From positions 1 through 15,230 of the forward strand of contig JAFADX010000219.1 in the NCBI GenBank assembly GCA_023424475.1: a DNA stretch of 15,230 nucleotides. Reading direction: 5' to 3'. The position numbers and the translations under genes were made by a program. This DNA is from Pseudomonadota bacterium. Lineage in GTDB: Bacteria > Pseudomonadota > Alphaproteobacteria > Acetobacterales > Acetobacteraceae. The notes below the pieces were generated by a model, which was not told where the DNA came from, searched no databases, and was given only the letters and a program-made list of their open reading frames with translations. Shown one piece after another: positions 7,426-14,028 of the stretch. Numbering within the stretch: position 1 is the stretch's first letter; each line of letters opens with the position of its first letter.

Positions 7426-7950
7426 ATGACGAAGATCACGGCCGCCTCGCGCGGCGTGCCGGCGCTGCGCTTCGGCGCGATGGCCCTGCTGGGTTCGGCG
7501 GTGCTCGCCGCCTCGGCGCAGGTCAGCCTGCCGATGTGGCCGGTGCCGGCGACGCTGCAGACGCTGGCGGTCCTGCTGCTCGGCGCACTGGGCGGGTCGC
7601 GGCTCGGGGCGGCGAGCGTCGCACTCTATCTCGCGGAAGGGGCGATGGGCCTGCCGGTCTTCGCCCATGGCACGGGCGGGCTCGCAGTGCTGGCCGGGCC
7701 GACGGCGGGCTACCTGGCCGGCTTCCTGCCCGCAGCCTGGCTGGCGGGCCTCGCGGGCCGCGGCGTGGCGCGCCAGGCGCTGGTCCTGACGGCGGCGCAT
7801 CTGCTGCTGTTCGTGCCGGGCGTCGCCTGGCTGGCAGGCTTCGTCGGCTGGGAACGCGCGGTCATGGCCGGCTTCGTGCTGTTCGTGCCGGGCACGGTGG
7901 TGAAGACGGCGCTGGCGCTGGCCGTGCTGCGCGCGGTGCGGCGGGGCTGA
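7426..7950 (+). CDS. bioY: Biotin transporter BioY (ECF substrate-binding S component)
   Basis: A 174-residue membrane protein of about six helices that binds biotin with high affinity. The hallmark is QVSLPMWPVPATLQTLAVLL (32-51), followed by LYLAEGAMGLPVFAHG (68-83) and LAGPTAGYLAGF (89-100). Charged residues are almost confined to the N-terminus, short loops and the C-terminal AVRRG. GAGGA at 7414-7418 sits seven bases before the ATG. No bioM or bioN (ATPase and T component) is adjacent, so it either works alone, as reported for some proteobacterial BioY proteins, or shares energising subunits encoded elsewhere. A terminator-like hairpin follows directly. No BirA/BioR operator was recognised upstream. 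Its partner in the likely operon is the CoA-transferase, which has no obvious link to biotin. Confidence 0.95.
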   Translation: MTKITAASRGVPALRFGAMALLGSAVLAASAQVSLPMWPVPATLQTLAVLLLGALGGSRLGAASVALYLAEGAMGLPVFAHGTGGLAVLAGPTAGYLAGFLPAAWLAGLAGRGVARQALVLTAAHLLLFVPGVAWLAGFVGWERAVMAGFVLFVPGTVVKTALALAVLRAVRRG

Positions 7951-7971
7951 GCCCCGCCTTCTCCGCGGGGC
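7951..7971 (+). terminator. Hairpin immediately after bioY
   Basis: GCCCCGC (7951-7957) pairs with GCGGGGC (7965-7971) around a 7-base loop, starting right after the bioY stop codon. A short TTT follows in GGGTTTCC. A second GCGGGGC lies inside the end of bioY (7941-7947), so two alternative pairings are possible. Likely an intrinsic-type terminator, weak in T-run. Confidence 0.5.
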
Positions 7972-7987
7972 CGGGTTTCCCCGGGGG

Positions 7988-8056
7988 TCCATTGCCGCCG
8001 GACGCAATGGATGCGTATTTGGGCAGGTTGGCTGACAAATAGCCGTTCGACTGCCC
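7988..8056 (+). promoter_or_regulatory. Two inverted repeats in the leader of glutamate dehydrogenase
   Basis: TCCATTGC (7988-7995) and GCAATGGA (8004-8011) form a perfect 8-bp inverted repeat with an 8-base spacer, which suits a dimeric regulator or a small hairpin. Downstream, GGGCAG (8021-8026) pairs with CTGCCC (8051-8056), enclosing a nested GGCT (8030-8033) and AGCC (8041-8044). The second structure ends about 12 bases before the AGGGAAA ribosome binding site (8068-8074). TTGCCG (7992-7997) followed by GTATTT (8015-8020) is a weak promoter candidate with a 17-base spacer. Regulator unknown. Confidence 0.4.
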
Positions 8057-8082
8057 AGTAAGACGCCAGGGAAACCGGAACC

Positions 8083-9348
8083 ATGCTAGACGGAAACCTT
8101 CTCGGCGGGGCGCTGTCGCGCCTCGACGAAGCCGCGCGCCACATCCAGATCGACCCCGATGTCATCGAGCGCCTGAAATACGCGCGGGAAATGACCAAGG
8201 TCGCGCTGATGATCCGCATGGACGACGGATCGCGGAAATCCTTCCTCGCCTGGCGCTGCCGCTACGACGACACGCGCGGCCCGACCAAGGGCGGCATCCG
8301 CTTCCACCCCGACGCCTCGGCGGAGGAGGTGGAGACCCTCGCCTTCTGGATGACCATGAAGTGCGCGGTCATGGACCTGCCCTATGGCGGCGGCAAGGGG
8401 GCGGTGAAGCTCGACCCCCGCAGCCTCTCCAGGGCTGAACTGGAACGTCTTTCGCGTGCCTATGTCCAGGCCTTCTCCCGCGTGATCGGGCCGGACCGCG
8501 ACATTCCCGCGCCGGACGTCTACACGAACTCGATGATCATGGGCTGGATGGCGGACGAATACGCCTCCATCCGCGGGGAGCCGGCGCCGGCGGTCATCAC
8601 CGGCAAGCCGATCGCGCTCGGCGGCTCGCTCGGCCGCGACGACGCCACGGCGCGCGGCGGCTACTACCTGGCGAACCACCTGGCGAAGGATCTCGGCCTC
8701 GGCCGCGGGATGCGCGTCGCGGTGCAGGGCTTCGGCAATGCCGGCCAGTTCATCGCCAGCCTGCTCGCCGCCGACGGGCACCGCATCGTTGCCGTCTCCG
8801 ATTCCCGCGGCGCCGTCGCCTGCGAGGCGGGCTTCGACGTGGCGCGCCTGATCGCGCTGAAGGCCGGGGGCAGGCCGGTCGCGGCACTGGCGGGCGAACC
8901 CGGCATCCGCGCGGTCTCCGAGGAGGAGCTGATCGGCACCGAATGCGACCTGCTGGTGCCGGCGGCGCTCGAGGACATGATCCACATCGGCAATGCCGGG
9001 ACGGTGCGCGCGAAGGTCATCCTCGAGCTCGCCAACGGCCCGGTCACGCCGGAGGCCGACCGCGTCCTGGATGCGAATGGCGTGATCGTGCTGCCGGACA
9101 TCCTCGCCAATGCCGGCGGCGTGACGGTGTCCTACTTCGAGTGGGTGCAGAACCGGCAGGGCTACTACTGGACGCTCGGGGACATCCATGCGCGGCTGAA
9201 GGCGATCATGGAACGCGAGGGCGCGAAGGTCTGGGCGATCTCCCGCGAGAAGGGCATCTCGGCCCGCTCCGCGGCCTATGTCCACGCCCTCGGCCGCCTG
9301 GCCAAGGCGATCGAGGCGCACGGCACGCAGCAGTTCTTCGCCGGCTGA
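8083..9348 (+). CDS. Glutamate dehydrogenase, Glu/Leu/Phe/Val dehydrogenase family
   Basis: A 421-residue enzyme that interconverts glutamate and 2-oxoglutarate plus ammonia with NAD(P). Length suits the hexameric class I/II GDHs. The N-terminal substrate domain has KGGIRFHP (69-76), MKCAVMDLPYGGGKGA (92-107) with the substrate and catalytic lysines at 93 and 105, and IPAPDVYT (141-148) with Asp145. The Rossmann domain has the dinucleotide loop GFGNAG (216-221), then VPAALEDMI, ANGPVTPEAD and LPDILANAGGVTVSYFEWVQN near the end, all as in bacterial GDHs. The usual GG[AG]KGG reads GGGKGA here, a mild change. The ATG has AGGGAAA eight bases upstream. It stands alone in its transcript and converges on a class IV aminotransferase. 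Glutamate specificity over leucine or phenylalanine is inferred from the overall resemblance; cofactor preference is not assigned. Confidence 0.92.
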   Translation: MLDGNLLGGALSRLDEAARHIQIDPDVIERLKYAREMTKVALMIRMDDGSRKSFLAWRCRYDDTRGPTKGGIRFHPDASAEEVETLAFWMTMKCAVMDLPYGGGKGAVKLDPRSLSRAELERLSRAYVQAFSRVIGPDRDIPAPDVYTNSMIMGWMADEYASIRGEPAPAVITGKPIALGGSLGRDDATARGGYYLANHLAKDLGLGRGMRVAVQGFGNAGQFIASLLAADGHRIVAVSDSRGAVACEAGFDVARLIALKAGGRPVAALAGEPGIRAVSEEELIGTECDLLVPAALEDMIHIGNAGTVRAKVILELANGPVTPEADRVLDANGVIVLPDILANAGGVTVSYFEWVQNRQGYYWTLGDIHARLKAIMEREGAKVWAISREKGISARSAAYVHALGRLAKAIEAHGTQQFFAG

Positions 9349-9363
9349 CGCCGGCGGAGGAGA

Positions 9364-9388
9364 GGGCGGGGATGCGGCATCCCCGCCC
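9364..9388. terminator. Hairpin between convergent GDH and aminotransferase genes
   Basis: Perfect 11-bp arms, 9364-9374 and 9378-9388, surround a 3-base loop (CGG), lying 16 bases after the GDH stop and 6 bases beyond the aminotransferase stop on the other strand. It is symmetric and so could serve both transcripts. No long T-run on either side. Confidence 0.65.
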
Positions 9389-9394
9389 GTTCCC

Positions 9395-10249
9395 TCAGGC
9401 CACCTTCGGCAGGCCTTCCATCCAGCGCCAGTACATCTCCCGCGCCTGCGTCGCGAAGCGGCCGATCTGCATGTCGCGGCCGTTGTAGCGGGTGCAGGGC
9501 TGCACCTTGGCGTAGTTGCCGGTCGAGAAGATCTCGTCCGCCGTGTCGAGTTCCCCCGGCTTCACCGTGCGTTCCTCGACCGTCACGCCGGCGTCCCGGA
9601 ACAGGCCGATGACGCGCTGGCGCGTGATGCCGTTGAGGAAGGTGTGGTTCACCGCCGGGGTGACGACCTTGCCGTCCTTGGCGAACCAGATGTTCGCCGA
9701 GGCGAATTCGGCGACGTTGCCGAGTGCATCGCACATCACCGCATTGTCGGCGCCCTGGGTCGCGGCGAAGGCCGAGGCGCGCGCGCCGTTCGGATAGAGG
9801 CAGGCGGCCTTGGCGTCGGTCGGCGCCATTTCCGGCGTCGGGCGGCGGAAGGGCGCCATGACGGCCGAGAAGCCGGCCCATTTGGGCAGCGGGCTGTCGT
9901 AGATCGCCAGGATGAAGTCGGTGCTGTCCGGGTCCGGGCGCGCGGCGCCGAGGCCCTTGCGGATGAAGAACATCGGCCGGACGTAGAGTTCGGCCTCCGG
10001 GCCCATGCGGCGGATGCCCTCGCGGCACAGCGCCTCGATCTCGGCCGGGGTCTTGGTCGGCTTCATCAGCATGGCCTTGGCCGAGGCCACGGCCCGGGCG
10101 CAGTGCCGGTCGAGGTCCGGCGCCCAGCCCTTGATGGCGCGGCCGCCGTCGAAGATGACCGAGCCCAGCCAGAAGGCATGGTCCATGGGGCCGACGATCT
10201 TCGGCTCCTCGGTCGACCAGGTTCCATCGTACCAGTAGACGCCGGCCAT
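9395..10249 (-). CDS. Class IV (fold type IV) PLP aminotransferase, branched-chain aminotransferase-like
   Basis: A 284-residue PLP enzyme moving an amino group between an amino acid and a 2-oxo acid. The fold type IV pattern is clear: HAFWLGSVIFDGGRA (24-38), VRPMFFIRKG near 90, Schiff-base Lys147 in TDAKAACLYPN (144-154), GNVAEFASANIW (177-188) with conserved Glu181, LNGITRQRVI (205-214), and ADEIFSTGNYAKVQP near the end. The KxxxLYPN form replaces the KxxxNY of classical IlvE and, as I recall, marks an alphaproteobacterial subfamily of unproven substrate; the protein is also shorter than IlvE (about 309). GGGGAG lies upstream of the ATG. It begins 37 bases after the GntR gene on the same strand, so it is probably under that promoter. 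Branched-chain activity is the default label only; cysteate or another amino acid is possible from context. Confidence 0.88.
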   Translation of the reverse strand: MAGVYWYDGTWSTEEPKIVGPMDHAFWLGSVIFDGGRAIKGWAPDLDRHCARAVASAKAMLMKPTKTPAEIEALCREGIRRMGPEAELYVRPMFFIRKGLGAARPDPDSTDFILAIYDSPLPKWAGFSAVMAPFRRPTPEMAPTDAKAACLYPNGARASAFAATQGADNAVMCDALGNVAEFASANIWFAKDGKVVTPAVNHTFLNGITRQRVIGLFRDAGVTVEERTVKPGELDTADEIFSTGNYAKVQPCTRYNGRDMQIGRFATQAREMYWRWMEGLPKVA

Positions 10250-10286
10250 GGCGGTTCTCCCCTGTCAGCGCAGAGTCTGTGCCACG

Positions 10287-11060
10287 TCAGGCCAGCGTGT
10301 TGAAGTATTCATGCTCCCGCGTGTCCGCATGGGAGATGCGCAATTCCACCGGCCGGTCCCCGATGGCCATTGCCAGGCGCAGGATGCGCAGCACCGGCGC
10401 GCCCTCGGGCAGGCCAAGCAGGGCGGCCATTCCGGGCGGCGCGGCGACGGCGCGCAGCCGCTCGTCGGTGCGGATCACCGAATGGCCGAAGCGCTTCTGG
10501 TAGAGACCATAGACGGTTCCCTCCCGCCCCGCGAAGCCGGCGCGGTCGAGGCCCGGGAACAGCGCCCCCGGCAGCCAGAGGTCGTCCAGCACCACGGGCC
10601 GCCCTTCGATGCGTTGCAGGTTGCGGGCGAAGATCATGGGCGCACGCGGCGCCAGGCCGAGATGCGGCGCGATCCAGGCCGGGCAGGGGACGGGGGCGCG
10701 GAAGTCGAGCAGCTCCGTTTCCGGCAGTGCGCGCGCGCCGTCCTCCGGACGGATGTGGAAGAAATAGAACGCCGTGCGGTCCGGGCCGTCGCGCCGCAGG
10801 CGGGCTGTCGCGCCATCGCGCCGCAGGCGCGCCATCGCGTCGATATCCGGCACGAAGGTGCCCTTGCCCTGCCGGCGCACCAGCGCGCGCGCGGCCACCA
10901 GCTCGTCCACCGCACGGCGCACCGTGCCGATCGCGCAGCCGTAGCGCGCGGCGAGCTTGGCCTCCGAGGGCAGCGGCGTCCCGGCCGGATACTCGCCGGC
11001 AGCCAGCGCGGCTTCCAGCGAATCCCGGATCATGCGCCAGAGGGGCGGTTCCGCGTTCAT
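10287..11060 (-). CDS. GntR-family transcriptional regulator, HutC subfamily (wHTH plus UTRA)
   Basis: A ligand-sensing repressor or activator of 257 residues. The winged-helix domain has LPSEAKLAARYG and TVRRAVDELVAARALVRRQGKG, about residues 6-70; the UTRA effector-binding domain follows from about 90 to the end, closing with RPVELRISHADTREHEYF. Three in-frame ATGs lie at 11078, 11069 and 11060, none with a ribosome binding site. The last is preferred because the upstream ones fall inside the promoter region, and PPLWRMIRDSL is the natural domain start; translation may be leaderless. A 9-residue near-duplication lies in the linker (see 10789-10842). It diverges from the UxaA-type operon across a palindrome and so probably controls both itself and that operon. 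The effector is unknown, plausibly the operon's substrate. Confidence 0.92.
   Translation of the reverse strand: MNAEPPLWRMIRDSLEAALAAGEYPAGTPLPSEAKLAARYGCAIGTVRRAVDELVAARALVRRQGKGTFVPDIDAMARLRRDGATARLRRDGPDRTAFYFFHIRPEDGARALPETELLDFRAPVPCPAWIAPHLGLAPRAPMIFARNLQRIEGRPVVLDDLWLPGALFPGLDRAGFAGREGTVYGLYQKRFGHSVIRTDERLRAVAAPPGMAALLGLPEGAPVLRILRLAMAIGDRPVELRISHADTREHEYFNTLA
10789..10842. repeat. 27-bp tandem near-duplication inside the GntR gene
   Basis: Two adjacent 27-base units, 10789-10815 and 10816-10842, share their first 14 bases exactly and about 22 of 27 overall. In protein they give RLRRDG twice, nine residues apart, in the linker between the DNA-binding and UTRA domains. The frame is kept. 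Confidence 0.6.
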
Positions 11061-11068
11061 GATGGTCA

Positions 11069-11111
11069 TATAACTCATCTAGTTGACCGGCGGTCAAGCG
11101 CGGCCTAGCCT
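11069..11111. promoter_or_regulatory. Divergent promoter region with a 15-bp palindromic operator
   Basis: TTGACCGGCGGTCAA (11083-11097) is a perfect palindrome of two 7-base arms around one base. Its left TTGACC is a near-consensus -35 box for rightward transcription, with TAGCCT (11106-11111) 17 bases on. Its right arm gives TTGACC on the - strand, with TTATAT (11073-11068) or TATATG (11072-11067) 18-19 bases on as a leftward -10. A dimeric regulator bound here would cover both -35 boxes. The GntR protein encoded next door is the obvious candidate. Confidence 0.7.
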
Positions 11112-11140
11112 CCCGCCACCCATCGGAAAGGGAGGGAGCG

Positions 11141-11425
11141 ATGACGATCCATTTCGTCGTCCATGACGAAGGCGATTCCGTCGGCGTGGTCGTGGTCGAG
11201 GGCCTCAAGGCGGGCACCAGGCTCACCGGCTGGATCATGGACCAGGACAAGCTGATCGAATTCGACGCCAAGAACGACATCCCCATCGGCCACAAGCTGG
11301 CGATCAAGGGCATCGGCAACGGCGACACCATCATCAAGTACGGCGTGGACATCGGGCGCGCGGTGAAGGACATCGGCGCCGGCGAGCACCTGCACGTCCA
11401 CAACGTCAAGACGAAGCGCTGGTAA
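11141..11425 (+). CDS. UxaA-family small subunit (SAF domain); probable (2R)-sulfolactate sulfo-lyase alpha, SuyA-like
   Basis: A 94-residue SAF-domain protein, the separate counterpart of the N-terminal domain of altronate and galactarate dehydratases. It contains DSVGVVVVEGLKAG (12-25), DIPIGHKLAIKGI (45-57), GDTIIKYGVDIGRA (60-73) and ends GEHLHVHNVKTKRW (81-94). A stand-alone SAF subunit of this length, with the terminal HVHNVKTKRW, agrees with what I recall of SuyA, which with SuyB splits (2R)-3-sulfolactate into pyruvate and sulfite. AAGGGAGG precedes the ATG. The large subunit follows 13 bases later, and both lie behind the palindromic promoter. The split-subunit family is certain; sulfolactate as substrate is inference, and an aldonate or aldarate dehydratase partner is the alternative. 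Confidence 0.82.
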   Translation: MTIHFVVHDEGDSVGVVVVEGLKAGTRLTGWIMDQDKLIEFDAKNDIPIGHKLAIKGIGNGDTIIKYGVDIGRAVKDIGAGEHLHVHNVKTKRW

Positions 11426-11438
11426 GGGGAAAGCGATC

Positions 11439-12614
11439 ATGGGCATCGACCTGAAGAACGCCTCCTTCGAAGGCTGGCGCCGCGACAACGGCCGCATGGG
11501 CGTGCGCAACCACGTCCTGATCCTGCCGGTGGACGACATCTCCAACGCCGCGGCCGAGGGCGTGGCGCGCAACATCCAGGGCTGCATCGCGATCCCGCAC
11601 GCCTATGGCCGCCTGCAGTTCGGCGCGGACCTCGACCTGCATTTCCGCACCATCATCGGCACCGGCTGCAACCCGAACGTCGCGGCGGTGGTGGTGATCG
11701 GCATCGAGCTCGGCTGGGCCGGCAAGGTCGCCGAGGGCATCGCCAGGACCGGCAAGCCGGTCGAGTACTTCGCCATCGAGCAGAACGGCGACATCGCGAC
11801 CATCGCGAATGCGTCCCGCGCCGCCTACCGCATGGTGAAGTACGCGACCGCGCTCAAGAAGACCAAGGCGCCGCTGCAGGACCTCTGGGTCTCGACGAAG
11901 TGCGGCGAATCCGACACCACCTCGGGCCTCGCCTCCTGCCCGACCGTCGGCAATTCCTTCGACAAGCTGTGGGAGAACGGCAACACGCTGGTCTTCGGCG
12001 AGACGACGGAACTGACGGGTGGCGAGCACCTGGTCGCGGCGCGCTGCAAGACGCCCGAGATCCGCGCCCAGTTCATGGCGATGTTCGACCGCTACCAGCG
12101 CGTGATCGAGGCGAACAAGACCAACGACCTGTCGGACAGCCAGCCCACCAAGGGCAACATCGAGGGCGGCCTGACCACCATCGAGGAGAAGGCGCTCGGC
12201 AACATCCAGAAGATCGGCAAGAAGTGCACGGTCGACGGCGTGCTCGACAAGGCCGAGGAGCCGACGCATCCGGGCCTGTGGTTCATGGACTCGTCCTCGG
12301 CGGCGGCCGAGATGGTGACGCTCTGCGCGGCCTCGGGCTTCGCGGTGCACACCTTCCCGACCGGCCAGGGCAACGTGATCGGCAACCCGATCCTGCCGGT
12401 CATCAAGCTGACCGCGAACCCACGCACGCAGCGCACCATGTCCGAGCACATCGACGTGGACGTGACCGGCATCCTGCAGCGGAAGATGAACCTGGACGAT
12501 GCGGGCGAGGCCCTGCTCGACTGCATCATCCGCACCGCGGACGGCCAGCACACGGCGGCCGAGATCCTCGGCCACCGCGAATACAGCCTGACGCGCCTCT
12601 ACGAGAGCGCCTGA
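11439..12614 (+). CDS. UxaA-family large subunit; probable (2R)-sulfolactate sulfo-lyase beta, SuyB-like
   Basis: A 391-residue catalytic subunit of the altronate/galactarate dehydratase superfamily, enzymes that eliminate water or sulfite from a 2-hydroxy acid, usually with iron. It begins with the family pattern FEGWRRDNGRMGVRNHVLILP (10-30). Likely metal or active-site elements are GTGCNPN (75-81, Cys77), KCGESDTTSGLASCPTVG (154-171, Cys155 and Cys167) and FGETTELTGGEHL (186-198). The stretches SDSQPTKGNIEGGLTT and FPTGQGNVIGNPILP follow. Canonical UxaA has CGGSDxxSGxxxNPxxG; here Glu157 replaces Gly and Cys167 the Asn, features I associate with the SuyB branch. AGGGGA overlaps the SuyA-like stop codon, so translation is likely coupled. 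Cytoplasmic. The family is certain; the sulfo-lyase call rests on recalled resemblance, split subunits and neighbours. Confidence 0.82.
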   Translation: MGIDLKNASFEGWRRDNGRMGVRNHVLILPVDDISNAAAEGVARNIQGCIAIPHAYGRLQFGADLDLHFRTIIGTGCNPNVAAVVVIGIELGWAGKVAEGIARTGKPVEYFAIEQNGDIATIANASRAAYRMVKYATALKKTKAPLQDLWVSTKCGESDTTSGLASCPTVGNSFDKLWENGNTLVFGETTELTGGEHLVAARCKTPEIRAQFMAMFDRYQRVIEANKTNDLSDSQPTKGNIEGGLTTIEEKALGNIQKIGKKCTVDGVLDKAEEPTHPGLWFMDSSSAAAEMVTLCAASGFAVHTFPTGQGNVIGNPILPVIKLTANPRTQRTMSEHIDVDVTGILQRKMNLDDAGEALLDCIIRTADGQHTAAEILGHREYSLTRLYESA

Positions 12615-12795
12615 CGCGCCGGGCCGGCGGCTGCGAACGTCATCCTGCCCGATGCCGGGCAGGACCGGGCCGCTGGCCCACGCCCAGGATGCGGGAGAAG
12701 AGGCCCTTCCCGCTCCGGGACCTCAAGCCCTCCTCATCCTGGCACCGCCCTTTCGGGATGGGCCCCGGGCATCCAGGGAAGGTCGCGGGGGTGCG

Positions 12796-12835
12796 GGGGA
12801 GAAGTTCACTTCTCCCCTCGCGAAGCGTTCCGCGA
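12796..12835. terminator. Paired hairpins between the convergent SuyB-like and amidohydrolase genes
   Basis: The 235-base gap 12615-12849 has no gene I can support. Its best structure is a 9-bp perfect hairpin (12796-12804 and 12809-12817, loop TTCA), directly followed by TCGCG (12818-12822) pairing with CGCGA (12831-12835). Smaller repeats lie upstream (12667-12671 with 12675-12679; 12691-12696 with 12708-12713). Their position between convergent genes suggests a shared termination zone. Confidence 0.5.
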
Positions 12836-12849
12836 AGGGCGCGCAGGCG

Positions 12850-14028
12850 TCAGTCCGCGATGCGCGGCAGCTTCTGCTCCACCAGCGTCGCCAGCATCCC
12901 GCCGCCATAGGGGATGGCCGCGTCGTTGAAGTCGTAGTGCGGGTTGTGCACGTCGCAGCCGCCGGCCTCCCCGGTGCCGTTGCCGACATGGATGTAGGCG
13001 CCCGGCACCTCGAGCAGCATGTAGGCGAAGTCCTCGCTGCCCATGACCGGGCTGCGGTTGCGCTCGACATGCTTCTCGCCGACCAGCGCGGCGGCGGCGT
13101 CGCCCATGGCGGCCGCATGTTCCGGCGCGTTGATCGTGGGCGCGGCGATCTCGCGCCAGGTCACCTCGGCGGTGGCGCCGAAGCCGGCGGCGATGCTCTG
13201 GGCCACGGCGCGCATCCGTTCCTCGACCAGGCGCAGCGTCTCGACCTTGAAGGCCCGCACGGTGCCCTTCAGCGCGACGCGGTCGGGGATGACGTTGTAC
13301 GCCTCGCCGGCGGTGAATCCGGTCACGCTGACCACCGCGGAATCGAGCGCGCCGAGGTTGCGCGCCACGATGGTCTGCAGCGCCGAGACGATCTGCGCGC
13401 CGACGATCACCGGGTCTACCGTCTGCTCCGGCCGCGCGCCGTGGCCGCCATGGCCCTGCACCACGATGTCGAAGAACACCGCGCCGGCCATCACCGGCCC
13501 CGGGCGGATCGCATACTGCCCGATCGGCAGGCCCGGGCGGTTGTGCATGCCGAAGACGGCGTCGCAGGGGAAACGCTCGAACAGCCCGTCGGCGAGCATC
13601 GCCTGCGCGCCGCCGAGGCCTTCCTCGGCCGGCTGGAAGATGAAATGCACGGTGCCGTCGAAGTTCTTCGTCTCGGCGAGGTAGCGCGCGGCGGCGAGCA
13701 GCATGGTGGTGTGCCCGTCATGGCCGCAGCCATGCATCCTGCCCTCGGCCGTCGAGCGGTGGGCGAAGGTGTTGGCCTCGGGCATCGGCAGCGCGTCCAT
13801 GTCCGCGCGCAGGCCGATCCGCCCCTGGCCGTTGCCGTTGCGCAGCACGCCGACCACGCCGGTCCGGCCGATGCCGCGATGCACCTCGATGCCCCAGGAT
13901 GCCAGACGCTCGGCGACCAGGGCGCTGGTGCGGACTTCCTCGAAGCCGATTTCGGGATGGGCATGGAAGTCGCGCCGCCAGGCGGTCAGCTCGTCCTGCC
14001 AGTCGCGGATCCGGTCCACTGCGCTCAC
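12850..14028 (-). CDS. M20-family metal-dependent amidohydrolase (hippurate/IAA-amino acid hydrolase-like)
   Basis: A 392-residue cytoplasmic di-metal hydrolase cleaving an N-acyl amino acid or similar amide. Metal ligands are Cys101 and His103 in MHGCGHDGHT, Glu136 in FQPAEEG (with catalytic Glu135), His162 in GMHNRPG, and His361 in VHNPHYDFND. Other family motifs are RADMDALPMPE (74-84), QGHGGHGARPE in the lid domain and MGSEDFAYM. The start is GTG at 14028, chosen because GGAG lies six bases upstream and the frame before it (which stays open to 15168) shows no family similarity; no ATG fits. It sits between the SuyAB-like operon and the Bug-type gene but on the opposite strand, sharing a divergent promoter region with the latter. 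The substrate is unknown; an N-acylated form of the locus's substrate is a guess. Confidence 0.93.
   Translation of the reverse strand: MSAVDRIRDWQDELTAWRRDFHAHPEIGFEEVRTSALVAERLASWGIEVHRGIGRTGVVGVLRNGNGQGRIGLRADMDALPMPEANTFAHRSTAEGRMHGCGHDGHTTMLLAAARYLAETKNFDGTVHFIFQPAEEGLGGAQAMLADGLFERFPCDAVFGMHNRPGLPIGQYAIRPGPVMAGAVFFDIVVQGHGGHGARPEQTVDPVIVGAQIVSALQTIVARNLGALDSAVVSVTGFTAGEAYNVIPDRVALKGTVRAFKVETLRLVEERMRAVAQSIAAGFGATAEVTWREIAAPTINAPEHAAAMGDAAAALVGEKHVERNRSPVMGSEDFAYMLLEVPGAYIHVGNGTGEAGGCDVHNPHYDFNDAAIPYGGGMLATLVEQKLPRIAD

Noticed and set aside
5892..7439. 515-codon - strand frame opposite the CoA-transferase
   Set aside because: No motif, antisense to a clear CaiB/BaiF protein.
8086..9321. 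411-codon - strand frame opposite glutamate dehydrogenase
   Set aside because: Mirror of a conserved gene in high-GC DNA; repetitive Arg/Asp/Val-rich translation.
11406..12575. 389-codon - strand frame opposite the SuyB-like gene
   Set aside because: No domain; antisense to a conserved catalytic subunit.
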